Assembly (NCBI RefSeq): GCF_902499335.1
Contig: NZ_CABVQK010000004.1
Span: 496,001-560,000, forward strand
Source of the DNA: Burkholderia lata
Lineage (GTDB): Bacteria > Pseudomonadota > Gammaproteobacteria > Burkholderiales > Burkholderiaceae
Direction of reading: 5' to 3'
Length of the DNA: 64,000 nt
The notes under the pieces are model-generated. The model was not told where the DNA came from. It ran no database searches and saw only the letters and a program-made list of their open reading frames with translations. Positions 30,003 through 39,818 of the stretch are shown here, piece by piece (position 1 is the stretch's first letter; every line of letters begins with the position of its first letter). A program made the position numbers and the translations under genes.

Positions 30003-30509
30003 CTACTGAACGTAGAACCTCGGCGACGTCATGACCCTGCCGTTCACCGTGCAATCCGGCGTAAGCACGGCGTTGTTGAACGTCGCCGTCGAGTCCATAT
30101 TGCTCCACGCCGCCGTGACCTTGCTCGGCCCGCATGTGCCGAGCAAGGTCACATTCAACTTCACGTTGTTGATCGACACTTGCGTCGTGCTGTCCACTTG
30201 CCCCGTCCACGGCGTCGCACTGGACGCACTACCTGTGATCAACCCGCACAAGGCACCACCGGTGAACTGGGTCGACGTGATGTTGACGATGCCAGTCGAC
30301 GTGACAGTGCCGTTGAATGTCGCCGTACAGCTGATCGGACTGACCGCCCCCTTCTGGAGCGTCGCGAGTCCTGACGCCGAAAACGGCTCGCCGTTCGGAT
30401 TCATCGGCTGCCCATCCGCGCGCAAAACGGTCACCGCAAATGCAGGCGCGGCCGAAATCGCAGTGAACACCACTGCAGCAACAAGCGATGCAATCTGACG
30501 AATTTTCAT
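30003..30509 (-). CDS. Small secreted PraB-like protein, copy 2
   Basis: A 168-aa protein with a signal peptide (AFA cleavage near residue 25) and a beta-rich, Thr/Ser/Gly-rich mature part with a few cysteines (CTATFNG, LCGLI, LGTCGPS, PDCTV). It ends FYVQ. The pattern resembles the PraA/PraB 'activator of alkane oxidation' secreted proteins; the assignment is tentative. It is a close tandem paralogue of the upstream gene, sharing long identical stretches in signal peptide and core. GAGAGGG precedes the ATG. Last gene of the DUF2957/OmpW operon. Confidence 0.82.
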   Translation of the reverse strand: MKIRQIASLVAAVVFTAISAAPAFAVTVLRADGQPMNPNGEPFSASGLATLQKGAVSPISCTATFNGTVTSTGIVNITSTQFTGGALCGLITGSASSATPWTGQVDSTTQVSINNVKLNVTLLGTCGPSKVTAAWSNMDSTATFNNAVLTPDCTVNGRVMTSPRFYVQ

Positions 30510-30691
30510 CTGTACGGCCCTCTCTCTTGATATGTGGCGGCCTTACACGAGAAACGCGACCGCTCTGCCGAATGAATCCGGCCGCCGCGCCGATACACGC
30601 GACGGCACGAACCCATCGAAACCGCGAATACCCGCCGCACATACCGCACGGCCCTCGCGCGCGGCGGGCATCCGCTTCGATCCGCGATCGC

Positions 30692-31195
30692 TTACTGCAC
30701 GTGGAACTTCGGCGACGTCAGAACCGTGCCAGCCACCGTGCAGTCCGGGGTCAGCACAGAGTTGTTGAACGCCAGCGACGAGTTCGCATCGCTCCACGTC
30801 GTCACGACCTTGCTCGGCCCGCAGGTGCCGAGCAGCGTGACGTTCACCTTCACGTTGTTGATCGACAACTGCGTCGTGCTGTCAGCCTGCCCCGTCCACG
30901 GCGACGTGCTGCTCGCGCTGCCGTTGATCAGCGAACACGTCGGGCCACCCGTGAACGTCGTCGACGTGATGTTGACGATGCCGGTCGACGTGATCGTGCC
31001 GTTGAAGGTCGCGGTACAGCCTGCGCTGATCGCTCCCTTGCTGAGGTTCGTGAGGCCCGACGCAGAGAACGGCTCGCCGTTCGGATTCATCGGCTGACCG
31101 TCGGCCCGCGTAACGGTGACGGCGAAAGCAGGCGCGGCCGAAACCGCGGTGAAAGCCACTGCAGCAACAAGCGATACGATTTTGCGAATGCTCAT
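30692..31195 (-). CDS. Small secreted PraB-like protein, copy 1
   Basis: A 167-aa paralogue of the following gene, with the same signal peptide type (MSIRKIVSLVAAVAF, cleavage after AFA), the same cysteine positions (CTATFNG, CSLI, LGTCGPS, PDCTV) and a C-terminus KFHVQ. A GAGAGGGGG ribosome site is present. It lies 121 bp after the OmpW-family gene and 182 bp before its paralogue. Tentatively PraA/PraB-like; exported and possibly surface-associated. The pair looks like a tandem duplication. Confidence 0.82.
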   Translation of the reverse strand: MSIRKIVSLVAAVAFTAVSAAPAFAVTVTRADGQPMNPNGEPFSASGLTNLSKGAISAGCTATFNGTITSTGIVNITSTTFTGGPTCSLINGSASSTSPWTGQADSTTQLSINNVKVNVTLLGTCGPSKVVTTWSDANSSLAFNNSVLTPDCTVAGTVLTSPKFHVQ

Positions 31196-31316
31196 TTGAA
31201 CTGCCCCCTCTCTTCACAAATGGCGGCGCGCCGCCAGGAACGCGACCTCCCGGCCGGAAGGGTCCGGCCAGCCGGTCGCAGGAAGCCGCCGGTGCGCGTC
31301 ATGCGCACCGGTCGGC

Positions 31317-32141
31317 TCAGAACTTGTAGGAAATCCCGACGAACGTGATCAGCGGGTCAGCCTTCAACTTCGTGCGCGTGGTCGCGAGCGTCGAGCCGTC
31401 GGCCGCCTTGATCACCAGCGACGAGTAGGTCTTCAGCGGCATGTAGGTCAGCGTCGCCGTTACGCCCCAGTGCTTGTCGATCGCATAGCTCGCGCCGACG
31501 TTGTAGACCGGCGTGAACGACGACGACGCCTTGCCCTCCACCGACGTCGCCCCGGGCTTGCCGGCGCCGGCCGCGAGCACGCTGCCGAGGTTCTCGTTGA
31601 TGTCCTTGGCGAAGTTGCCGTTCAGTTCGATGTTGCTGAACCAGCTGTACGCCACGCCGATCCCGACGAACGGCCGGAACCGCGCCGTCGGCGAGTTGAA
31701 GTAGTACTGCAGAATGATCGTCGGGCTCCACTGCCGCGCGTTCTTCACCGCCGGCTGGTTCGCCGGATCGTCCATGTTGACGCTGCCGAGCGCACCGGCC
31801 GGGCCGGGCGGCCGGATCGTGCCGTGCCCGGTCAGCGTGAACTCGGGCGGCACACCGAGCACCGACGTGACCGCGATGTGGTCGGTGAAGAAGTGCGTGA
31901 GCGTGAGGCCGACGGTATCGGCGTTGTTGACCGTCAGGCTCGTGCCCGGCGACGTGAACGACCCGGGCAGGCGCAGCGGCCCGTTGATCGGCATGCCGGC
32001 AAGATTCGTCGTCAGCCCGTTGGTCGAATCCTGCGGCATGATGTGCAGCCAGCCCAGCGTTGCGACGTTGTCGCCCGCCTGCTGGGCCGATGCGAGCGTC
32101 GACACGCCTGCGACGACACCCGCGACAATCAGCTTCTTCAT
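31317..32141 (-). CDS. OmpW/AlkL-family outer-membrane protein
   Basis: A 274-aa protein with a short signal peptide (cleavage after ASA), OmpW-type blocks (TLTHFFTDHIAV near residue 80; ILQYYF and FRPFVGIGVAYSWF in the middle) and a C-terminal phenylalanine ending GISYKF, the usual beta-barrel assembly signal. OmpW forms an 8-stranded barrel for small hydrophobic molecules, and AlkL, an alkane importer, is in the same family. It sits between two lipoprotein genes and two PraB-like genes. GAGGGGAGA precedes the ATG. Confidence 0.93.
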   Translation of the reverse strand: MKKLIVAGVVAGVSTLASAQQAGDNVATLGWLHIMPQDSTNGLTTNLAGMPINGPLRLPGSFTSPGTSLTVNNADTVGLTLTHFFTDHIAVTSVLGVPPEFTLTGHGTIRPPGPAGALGSVNMDDPANQPAVKNARQWSPTIILQYYFNSPTARFRPFVGIGVAYSWFSNIELNGNFAKDINENLGSVLAAGAGKPGATSVEGKASSSFTPVYNVGASYAIDKHWGVTATLTYMPLKTYSSLVIKAADGSTLATTRTKLKADPLITFVGISYKF

Positions 32142-32214
32142 GAAGTCTCCCCTCATTCTGTCCGGGCGCCGCGCACCTGCGCGCGGCGCCACCGTGTCTC
32201 CATCCAGGCGTGCG

Positions 32215-33468
32215 TCACTGCACGAATGCGCCGACCGTGAAGTACGGGTTGCTCGTATCGTTCATGTCGAGGAACCCGAATACGCCGCCGGTGAACACGA
32301 ACTTGCCGGTCGCCGGCCCCGACGCCGCATCCGCATGCACGGTCGTGACGACACCGGGCACCTTCTGCGTGTAGTCGAGGTTCAGCGCGCGCGTGAGCGC
32401 GGCCTGCGACGCATTGAACGGATCGAGCAGCGTGGCCTGCGCGCCGACGAGCGCGGTCGCGCGGTAGTTGAACGAGCTATCCACACCCGTGTACTCGCCG
32501 TTCTGCGAGCCGAGCGCGACCGCCGTCTGCGGGCTCAGGAACGAGATGCCCGATTCGTCGTCCGCGCTCGGCGGGCCTTGCGTGAGGTCCGCGTTGGCAG
32601 CGCCGGTGCGGATGAAGATCGGCACGAGCTGGTTGCGCAGCTTGCCGACGATCAGGATCCCCTTGCCGGCCTTCGCCGGATCGACCGCCGCGAGCGTCGG
32701 CGGAATCTGCGGCAGGTAGTTGAGCGACTGGAATGCCGGCGCATCGGGCCGCAGCGTGAACCGCTGGTTCACGGTCGCGCTCGACGCGAGCGGCTGCCCG
32801 CCGTTCTTCTTGCCGAAGTTGTCGGTCTCGACGTAGCTGCCGTCCGCGTTGATCGTCACCTTCTGGTCGAGCGCCACCGGCTGGAAGCTCTGCGACGGCA
32901 CCTGGTGATAGCCGAGCTGGTTGTACTGGCCGGCGATCTTCGTCAGGTCGGTTTCCAGCGACGAGAAGCTGATGAACGGGTAGTACGGGAACGTCGTCTG
33001 CGGAATCTTGCCGACGCCGATCACGCCGTTGAACTGGATCGTCGCGCCGGGAATCGCACCGCCCAGCACGCCTTCGCCGAGGAACAGCCGCGCGGGCCGG
33101 CTCGGGTCGAGGCTCGCGTTCTGCATCCGGAACGTGCACTGGTTCAGCTTCACCGTCGGCAGCCCCGTTTCGTCGGCCAGCGTGCCGTCGACCACGTTGG
33201 CCGGCGCCGTGTCGCGCGTCGGCTGCACGGTGCCCGTGGTGGTCGGCACCGGCGACGCGAGGTACGTCATCCGGTACGTCATCTTCGTCGTATCGAGCTG
33301 CACCTTCACAAGCTCGCCCGACCCCGACCCGCCGATGAACACCGTGTTGTAGTCGATCGTCTGCGGGCACAGCCGGACCACCGGTGCGGGCGGCGGGTCG
33401 CCGTCTCCGCCGCATGCTGCCAGCACGGGCGCGAGCGACGCCGCGGCCATCCATTGCTTCAAATTCAT
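32215..33468 (-). CDS. DUF2957-like lipoprotein, copy 2
   Basis: A 417-aa protein with a lipoprotein signal ending LAAC (C~19), a Pro/Asp-rich linker and a beta-rich domain. Blocks such as FIGGSGSGELVKVQLDTTKMTYRM and the C-terminal NPYFTVGAFVQ recur in the upstream gene. I believe this is the Burkholderia-centred DUF2957 family, whose function is unknown; this is from memory. Probably an outer-membrane-anchored lipoprotein. It is a diverged tandem duplicate of the preceding gene, 71 bp downstream. Confidence 0.85.
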   Translation of the reverse strand: MNLKQWMAAASLAPVLAACGGDGDPPPAPVVRLCPQTIDYNTVFIGGSGSGELVKVQLDTTKMTYRMTYLASPVPTTTGTVQPTRDTAPANVVDGTLADETGLPTVKLNQCTFRMQNASLDPSRPARLFLGEGVLGGAIPGATIQFNGVIGVGKIPQTTFPYYPFISFSSLETDLTKIAGQYNQLGYHQVPSQSFQPVALDQKVTINADGSYVETDNFGKKNGGQPLASSATVNQRFTLRPDAPAFQSLNYLPQIPPTLAAVDPAKAGKGILIVGKLRNQLVPIFIRTGAANADLTQGPPSADDESGISFLSPQTAVALGSQNGEYTGVDSSFNYRATALVGAQATLLDPFNASQAALTRALNLDYTQKVPGVVTTVHADAASGPATGKFVFTGGVFGFLDMNDTSNPYFTVGAFVQ

Positions 33469-33539
33469 AGGAATCCTCTTGAAATTCGATTCGCCGGCGG
33501 CGACGCATGCGCCGCCGGTGTTACGTGTTCAATGCAGGG

Positions 33540-35138
33540 TTACTGGACGAATGCGCCGACCGTGAAGAACGGGTTGACCTGGCTGTTGTTGACGATCATC
33601 GCGTAGACGTTGCCGGCCGTCACGATCCAGCCCGTATCGCCCTTCTTGAAGATCGCCACGTTGCCGTTCGCGCCCTTCGCGTTGAAGTTCTGCGTGGCCG
33701 TGACCTTGATCTTGCCGGGCGTCGCCTGCGTGTAGTCGAGCCCGAACTGCGAGGTCACCGACGACGTCTGCGGATCGATGAACGCCGCGGTACTGCCCTG
33801 GAACAGCGTGGACGTATAGTTCGCAGCCATCGTCGAGACGGCGGTACCGTCGTTGCAACTGCCCGCTACCGAATAGAAGGCGTTATTGGTGAAGGTACCG
33901 GGCAGGTCGGGGTGCGGCACGTTCGGGTTGAAGCTCGGCCCCGCCGTCGCCAACTTGTTCCCCTGGCCGCTGGATGTCACGATGCCGCATGCGGATGCAC
34001 TGGTCGCGCCGATAAATCCCCCCTTCAGGGAGTTCGCGGCAATCGCTTTCGTCGACGAAAGCATCGAGATGCCGACTTCGGCATCGGCGACCGATGCGAG
34101 CAGATTGACCGTATCGACGTGCGTGTAGCCGACACGAATCACGATCGGCACAAGTACGCCGTTCAGCCTGCCGACGATCATGATGCCTTTCGCCTGACTC
34201 GGCGCAATGATCAGCGTCGAACCCTGCCCCGCAATCGGATAGCCCGGCGACGTGCCCGGATTGCTCACGAATACATTGTCTGCCGATCCGTCCGCGTTCT
34301 TGCGCCGCGTCCACGGCGTCCCGGTCGTCTGACACGAGTAGTCGCTGCCCTGCGTGATCGTGCACGAGCCGTCCGCGTTGAATGTCTGATTCCAGTTGAC
34401 GACGTCAGACTCCCAGCCGACTGTCCCGGTCGGGCTCTGACCATCACCGCCGATCGGCGACAGATGGATGCCGATCTCGTTGTAGTTGCCCGCCACTTTC
34501 GTGAAGTCCGTTTCGGTGTCGGTGAAGCCGATGAACGGATAGAAATCGAAGGTGCGCGACGGTACGACGCCGAGCGCGACGCCCGGGGCCAGCGGGATAC
34601 CGGCGAACGCAATCGTCGCCCCCGGAATCCCGCCGCCCACCACGCCATTGCCGACGAACAGCATCGGCGGATCCGCACGATTGATCGTCACCGAATACGC
34701 GCCGTCGCTCGTCACGCCGCTGTCGAGCACGAATGCGCAGCGGTTCTGCTCGGCCGTCGGGAGTGTGGTCGGATGATGGAACGCACCGCTGATCGTCAGG
34801 CCCGCGCGCGTGTTGTTGACTTGCCCTGCCGACGTCGGCACCGACGATTCGAGGAACTGCATCTGGTAGGTGAGCTTCGTGGTATCGAACTTCACCTTCA
34901 CGTACTCGCCGCTACCCGAACCGCCCGTATACGTCGTCGTGTAATCGAGCGCGTCCGGACACAGCTTCGTCACGACCGGCGGCGTCGTTTCAGAGCCGCT
35001 CGGCCCGCATGCGCTGCCAGAGCACTGCGGCACGTTGATCGGCCCCGGATCGTCACCGCCACCGCAACCGGCGACGAACGGCAAAGCGACTACCGCGCAC
35101 GACAGAATCGCCTTCCGCCATTCAGGAATGCAAATCAT
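33540..35138 (-). CDS. DUF2957-like lipoprotein, copy 1
   Basis: A 532-aa lipoprotein (signal ending FVAGC, C~24), longer than its paralogue through a central insertion. Shared blocks are YTGGSGSGEYVKVKFDTTKLTYQMQFL near residue 90 and the C-terminal NPFFTVGAFVQ. Cysteines in the insert (CTITQGSDYSC) may pair. The start MICIPEWRK has an excellent AAGGAGGGG site; the frame continues upstream without support. First gene of a five-gene minus-strand operon, and base composition of its central part is a little lower in GC than its neighbours. Confidence 0.86.
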   Translation of the reverse strand: MICIPEWRKAILSCAVVALPFVAGCGGGDDPGPINVPQCSGSACGPSGSETTPPVVTKLCPDALDYTTTYTGGSGSGEYVKVKFDTTKLTYQMQFLESSVPTSAGQVNNTRAGLTISGAFHHPTTLPTAEQNRCAFVLDSGVTSDGAYSVTINRADPPMLFVGNGVVGGGIPGATIAFAGIPLAPGVALGVVPSRTFDFYPFIGFTDTETDFTKVAGNYNEIGIHLSPIGGDGQSPTGTVGWESDVVNWNQTFNADGSCTITQGSDYSCQTTGTPWTRRKNADGSADNVFVSNPGTSPGYPIAGQGSTLIIAPSQAKGIMIVGRLNGVLVPIVIRVGYTHVDTVNLLASVADAEVGISMLSSTKAIAANSLKGGFIGATSASACGIVTSSGQGNKLATAGPSFNPNVPHPDLPGTFTNNAFYSVAGSCNDGTAVSTMAANYTSTLFQGSTAAFIDPQTSSVTSQFGLDYTQATPGKIKVTATQNFNAKGANGNVAIFKKGDTGWIVTAGNVYAMIVNNSQVNPFFTVGAFVQ

Positions 35139-35765
35139 CAACCCCTCCTTTTCAGGTACGACAAGTCTCGTCCGGACAGGCTGCATGGCCCGCCGGTTGG
35201 TATCGCGCCGCGGCGCGAACGCGCGGCGCATGACAGTGCTCGCTGGGCGAGCCGCCATGCCGGTCAGGCAAATGCGGCACACGCCGCGGCGGCAGGCAAG
35301 CGCTCTCCCGCGGCGCCGTCATGCGGCACGGCGCCGTGAGAACGATCGAAACGGGAAGTGGTTCGCCGCTACACGGCGATAGGACAACGCAGGTACGCGA
35401 TCTGCATCGCGCCTGCATTCAGCGAAAAAACGGGAAACGGCAGTCCGACTGGCCCCGCGGAAAGGCGTCTCATGTATTGGTCTCCATCCGTACGCTTGAT
35501 TCGTTATCGTGATGCGTCGTTTGTGGAGACTATGATCGGACGATACCCACAAGTAAATGGATGCAGAGTTCCAAACGACCGAAACCGCGCGATCCTAGCG
35601 TTTACACGGTATTTGACAGATTTTCAAACAGCCTTCATTTTATTTGCTCAGACAAATACCCGGGCTGTGTAACACGCGTTTGAACGGCGACCGCCAACCC
35701 GCGCCAACACGCGCCGAGCCAAGCCAGCCGGGCCTGGCCGCTCGCCCGCATGCTGCGGCGCAACC
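35139..35765. promoter_or_regulatory. Long leader/promoter region of the DUF2957-OmpW operon
   Basis: 627 bp without a credible gene. The part near 35500-35680 is AT-rich and is the likely promoter region, leaving a possible leader of about 350-450 bases before the first lipoprotein. A plus-strand TTGACA (35613-35618) has only a weak -10 and no downstream gene. No named riboswitch was recognised. Confidence 0.4.
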
Positions 35766-36062
35766 TTACACGTCGATGATCGCGAGCGTGCCGTGGCTGC
35801 CCGGCAGCACCGCGTGAGGCGTGCCGGCAAGCGCGAGGTACATCTGCCCGGCCTCGACCACGACCGTCTCGCCCCCGACCTCGAGCATCATCCGGCCGTC
35901 GAGCACCAGCAGCCCCTCGTTGTAGTCATGCACTTCCGCGTCGTAAGCCTGCGCATCCATGCGCAGCACCTTGATCCTGGCCGGCCCCACCTCGCCAACG
36001 ATCGTGGATTTCCACGCGACGGCCTGGGCCGCCGCCACGGATTTGAAATCGATCAAAGACAT
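35766..36062 (-). CDS. Small single-domain cupin protein
   Basis: A 98-aa cupin with the first-motif region VHDYNEGLLVLDGRMMLEVGG and second motif PHAVLPG. Its metal-binding histidines are only partly conserved, so enzyme activity is uncertain. Small cupins of this kind often act as regulators or isomerases. The start MSLIDFKS has GGAGCGGGG upstream. Convergent/divergent neighbours do not indicate a pathway. Confidence 0.85.
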   Translation of the reverse strand: MSLIDFKSVAAAQAVAWKSTIVGEVGPARIKVLRMDAQAYDAEVHDYNEGLLVLDGRMMLEVGGETVVVEAGQMYLALAGTPHAVLPGSHGTLAIIDV

Positions 36063-36496
36063 GCGCCCCGCTCCATGAACGATGAAAGGAACGCATTATC
36101 GCGAGCGCCGCGCACGCCGTCCCGGTACGGCGCGACGGCCTTCGGACGGCACAGTCGACCGGCCAGCCGCCCCGCCGCCGCGCGCAAACGCGATCGCCGC
36201 CCGGCTCGCCGAAAACCGCATGAATTGTTCACGCACCGCAAATAAAGCACCGTGTTATTCAGCGATGCGTCGTCAATTCACGCAAATCCGGCACCGGCAA
36301 CACGCGCCCTTTCCACGAGAATGCATTTCCATCTACCGATTGCTAATATGGCGATCCCGCGATCCCGCACCACAATGCCATTCGACATGACGCCCGTTCG
36401 CCATGCCGTCCCCGGTCCCGGCCGCTTCGCAGCGGCGGCGACGCCGGGCACGCGCGGCGCATCCCGTCACGCCGGCCGGCCGTGCCATCCGTGAGC
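36063..36496. promoter_or_regulatory. Intergenic region before the ABC-2 exporter
   Basis: 434 bp separating the divergent cupin and ABC ATPase genes. Positions ~36225-36360 are AT-rich and likely contain the promoters. No supportable coding frame was seen. Confidence 0.4.
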
Positions 36497-37441
36497 ATGC
36501 AACCGATCCTTTCCGTCTCAGACCTCTCCAAGACTTACGCGTCCGGCTTCCAGGCGCTGAAGCACGTGACCCTCGACATCCGCCCCGGCGAGATCTTCGC
36601 GTTGCTCGGGCCGAACGGCGCCGGCAAGACGACGCTGATCGGCTCGATCTGCGGCATCGTCACGCCGACCGAAGGCCGCGTGACGGTCGGCGGCCACGAC
36701 ATCCGCGACCACTACCGCGCGGCCCGCGAAATGATCGGCCTCGTGCCGCAGGAACTGACGACCGACGCGTTCGAGACCGTCTGGGCGACCGTGTCGTTCA
36801 GCCGCGGCCTGTTCGGCAAGGCGCCCGATCCCGCGCATATCGAGAAGACGCTGAAGGCGCTGTCGCTGTGGGACAAGCGCGACAACAAGCTGATGACGCT
36901 GTCGGGCGGCATGAAGCGCCGCGTGATGATCGCGAAGGCGCTGTCGCACGAGCCGCGCATCCTGTTCCTCGACGAACCGACGGCCGGCGTCGACGTCGAG
37001 CTGCGCCGCGACATGTGGAAGCTCGTCGATTCGCTGCGCGAGAGCGGCGTGACGATCCTGCTGACCACACACTACATCGAGGAAGCCGAGGAAATGGCCG
37101 ACCGGATCGGCATCATCCTCGGCGGCGAGCTCGTGCTCGTCGAGGAAAAGCGCGAGCTGATGCGCAAGCTCGGCAAGAAGCAGCTCACCGTGCAGCTCGA
37201 GCACCCGCTCGCCGACGTGCCGACCGCGCTCGCGCCGTTCGGGCTCGAACGCGCGGACGACGGCGCCGCGCTCGTCTACACGTACGACTCGCAGCGCGAC
37301 GACGCGAGCATCGCGAAGCTGATCAATGCGCTCGGCTCGGCCGGCATCGGCTTCCGCGACCTGCACACGACGCAGAGCTCGCTCGAGGACATTTTCGTCA
37401 GCCTGATCGACAACCGCCGCAACGGCATGCAAGGAGCCTGA
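36497..37441 (+). CDS. ABC-2 type transporter ATP-binding protein (YadG/DrrA-like)
   Basis: A 314-aa ATPase with Walker A GPNGAGKT (residues 38-45), signature LSGGMKRR, Walker [13 protein letters not shown], the switch histidine in [12 protein letters not shown] and a ~90-residue C-terminal extension, as in YadG/DrrA-type exporters. The start at ATG 36497 is tentative; GTG at 36482 or 36491 are alternatives. The permease gene begins 3 bp after the stop. The substrate is unknown. Confidence 0.93.
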   Translation: MQPILSVSDLSKTYASGFQALKHVTLDIRPGEIFALLGPNGAGKTTLIGSICGIVTPTEGRVTVGGHDIRDHYRAAREMIGLVPQELTTDAFETVWATVSFSRGLFGKAPDPAHIEKTLKALSLWDKRDNKLMTLSGGMKRRVMIAKALSHEPRILFLDEPTAGVDVELRRDMWKLVDSLRESGVTILLTTHYIEEAEEMADRIGIILGGELVLVEEKRELMRKLGKKQLTVQLEHPLADVPTALAPFGLERADDGAALVYTYDSQRDDASIAKLINALGSAGIGFRDLHTTQSSLEDIFVSLIDNRRNGMQGA

Positions 37442-37444
37442 CGC

Positions 37445-38206
37445 ATGAACCTGCATGGCATCCGCGCGATCTACCGCGCAGAAATGGCCCGCACGCGCCG
37501 CACGCTGATGCAGAGCATCATCGCGCCGGTGATCTCGACGTCGCTGTATTTCGTCGTGTTCGGCTCCGCGATCGGCTCGCGCATCAGCGACGTGAACGGT
37601 ATCGGCTACGGCTCGTTCATCGTGCCGGGGCTCGTGATGCTGTCGCTGCTGTCGCAGAGCATCTCGAACGCGTCGTTCGGCATCTACTTCCCGCGCTTCA
37701 CGGGTACGATCTACGAGATTCTCTCCGCGCCCGTGTCGTACTGGGAGATCGTGATCGCATACGTGGGCGCGGCCGCGTCGAAGTCGATCCTGCTCGGCGT
37801 GATCATCCTCGCCACGGCCGGCCTGTTCGTGCCGCTGCACATCCTGCATCCGTTCTGGATGGTGCTGTTCCTCGTGCTGACAGCGGTCACGTTCAGCCTG
37901 TTCGGCTTCGTGATCGGCATCTGGGCCGACAGCTTCGAGAAGCTGCAGCTCGTGCCGCTGCTGATCATCACGCCGCTCACGTTCCTCGGCGGCAGCTTCT
38001 ATTCGGTCGACATGCTGCCGCCCGCGTGGCGCGTCGTCACGCTGTTCAATCCGATCGTCTACCTGGTCAGCGGCTTCCGTTGGTCGTTCTACGGGATCGC
38101 CGACGTGCACGTGGGCGTCAGCCTCGGCGCAACGTCGCTGTTCCTCGCGATCCTGCTGGCGATCGTCGCGTGGATGTTCCGCACCGGCTACAAGCTGAAG
38201 AACTGA
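37445..38206 (+). CDS. ABC-2 type transporter permease (YadH-like)
   Basis: A 253-aa membrane protein with six predicted helices and the ABC-2 signature around residues 175-215 ([21 protein letters not shown] and [13 protein letters not shown]). It pairs with the ATPase immediately upstream to form a small exporter. A hairpin with a T run follows about 110 bp downstream. Confidence 0.94.
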   Translation: MNLHGIRAIYRAEMARTRRTLMQSIIAPVISTSLYFVVFGSAIGSRISDVNGIGYGSFIVPGLVMLSLLSQSISNASFGIYFPRFTGTIYEILSAPVSYWEIVIAYVGAAASKSILLGVIILATAGLFVPLHILHPFWMVLFLVLTAVTFSLFGFVIGIWADSFEKLQLVPLLIITPLTFLGGSFYSVDMLPPAWRVVTLFNPIVYLVSGFRWSFYGIADVHVGVSLGATSLFLAILLAIVAWMFRTGYKLKN

Positions 38207-38316
38207 CGCCGGCGGGCGTCGCGCGCGCCGCCCGCCGATGACGCATTTGAGCAAGCAGGCGGCGCTTTTCCTCTGATGCGGCAGTTTGTGGTCGCGTCTA
38301 CTGAAGATGAAGCATC

Positions 38317-38351
38317 GGGGCCCTGGAGCATGCGCTGCGCGGCCCCTTTTT
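38317..38351 (+). terminator. Rho-independent terminator after the ABC exporter
   Basis: GGGGCC (38317-38322) pairs with GGCCCC (38341-38346), followed by a run of T. It lies between the exporter genes and the MFS gene; a secondary inner stem in the GC-rich loop may strengthen it. Confidence 0.78.
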
Positions 38352-38367
38352 CATTTCAGAGGACGCC

Positions 38368-39789
38368 ATGCCCGCCGCCACCGCTCCCGCCTCCGCCGCC
38401 GCCCGGCTCGAACGCCTGCCGTTCTCCGGCTATCACAAGCGGATCTTCTTCATCATCGCGATCGCGTTCTTCTTCGACTCGGTCGACCTCGGCACGATGA
38501 CGTTCGTGCTCGGCTCGATCCGCAAGGAGTTCGGCCTGTCGACCGCGGCCGCCGGCCTCGTCGCGAGCGCGAGCTTCTTCGGGATGGTGCTCGGCGCGGC
38601 CGTCGCCGGCCTGCTCGCAGACCGCTTCGGCCGCCGGCCGGTGTTCCAGTGGAGCATGGTGCTGTGGGGCGCGGCCTCCTACCTGTGCTCGACTGCGCAG
38701 AGCGTCGACGCGCTGATCGTCTACCGTGTGCTGCTCGGGATCGGGATGGGGATGGAATTCCCGGTCGCGCAAACCTTGCTGTCCGAATTCGTGCCGACCG
38801 AGAAGCGCGGCCGCCTGATCGCGCTGATGGACGGTTTCTGGCCGCTCGGCTTCATCACGGCCGGTATCGTCGCGTACTTCGTGCTGCCGCAGTTCGGCTG
38901 GCGCACGGTGTTCGCGCTGCTCGCGATTCCCGCCGTGTTCGTGCTCGTCGTGCGCCGCATCGTGCCGGAATCGCCGCGCTGGCTCGAGCATGCGGGCCGG
39001 CACGCGGAAGCCGACACGGTGATGCACACGATCGAGGCGAAGGTGATGCGGTCCGCCGGCGTCACGACGCTGCCGCCGCCGTCGCGGCTTGCCGAGCCGG
39101 TCGTCGCACGCGGCCACGGCGCACTGCGCGAAATCTGGAGCGGCGTGTACCGCCGCCGCACGGTGATGGTATGGCTGCTGTGGTTCTTCGCGCTGCTCGG
39201 CTTCTACGGTCTCACGTCGTGGCTCGGCGCGCTGCTGCAGCAGGCCGGCTTCGAAGTCACGAAATCGGTGTTCTATACGGTGCTGATCTCGCTCGGCGGC
39301 GTGCCGGGCTTCCTGTGCGCCGCGTGGCTCGTCGAACGCTGGGGGCGCAAGCCGACCTGCATCGCGTCGCTGCTCGGCGGCGGCGTGATGGCCTACGCGT
39401 ACGGCCAGAGCGCGCTGTATGGCGGCAGCACGACGCTGCTGGTCGTCACTGGCCTCGCGATGCAGTTCTTCCTGTTCGGGATGTGGGCCGCGCTGTACAC
39501 CTACACGCCCGAGCTGTACGGCACCGGCGCGCGGGCGACGGGCTCGGGCTTCGCGTCGGCGATCGGGCGCGTCGGCTCGCTGATCGGGCCTTACGTGGTC
39601 GGCGTCGTGCTGCCGGTGTTCGGCCAGGGCGGCGTGTTCACGCTCGGCGCACTGTCGTTCATCGCGGCGGCGATCGCCGTGTGGACGCTCGGGATCGAAA
39701 CGAAAGGGCTCGCGCTGGAGCAACTGGCGGCAGGCGACGAAGCAGGTGGCGGCGGCCGGTTCACGGCGGCAGCGGACAAGGTGTCCTGA
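38368..39789 (+). CDS. MFS transporter, sugar/acid symporter-like
   Basis: A 473-aa protein with 12 membrane segments. Helix 1 contains DSVDLGTMTFVLG; the loop after helix 2 has the MFS motif GLLADRFGRRP; PESPRWL follows helix 6. This pattern matches metabolite:H+ symporters of the aromatic-acid or niacin type. No catabolic neighbours indicate a substrate. Confidence 0.92.
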   Translation: MPAATAPASAAARLERLPFSGYHKRIFFIIAIAFFFDSVDLGTMTFVLGSIRKEFGLSTAAAGLVASASFFGMVLGAAVAGLLADRFGRRPVFQWSMVLWGAASYLCSTAQSVDALIVYRVLLGIGMGMEFPVAQTLLSEFVPTEKRGRLIALMDGFWPLGFITAGIVAYFVLPQFGWRTVFALLAIPAVFVLVVRRIVPESPRWLEHAGRHAEADTVMHTIEAKVMRSAGVTTLPPPSRLAEPVVARGHGALREIWSGVYRRRTVMVWLLWFFALLGFYGLTSWLGALLQQAGFEVTKSVFYTVLISLGGVPGFLCAAWLVERWGRKPTCIASLLGGGVMAYAYGQSALYGGSTTLLVVTGLAMQFFLFGMWAALYTYTPELYGTGARATGSGFASAIGRVGSLIGPYVVGVVLPVFGQGGVFTLGALSFIAAAIAVWTLGIETKGLALEQLAAGDEAGGGGRFTAAADKVS

Positions 39790-39818
39790 GCACCCGGTCA
39801 GCCTGGATGCTCCTGACG

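Noticed and set aside
35613..35643. Plus-strand promoter with TTGACA
   Set aside because: The -10 is weak and no gene follows in that direction.
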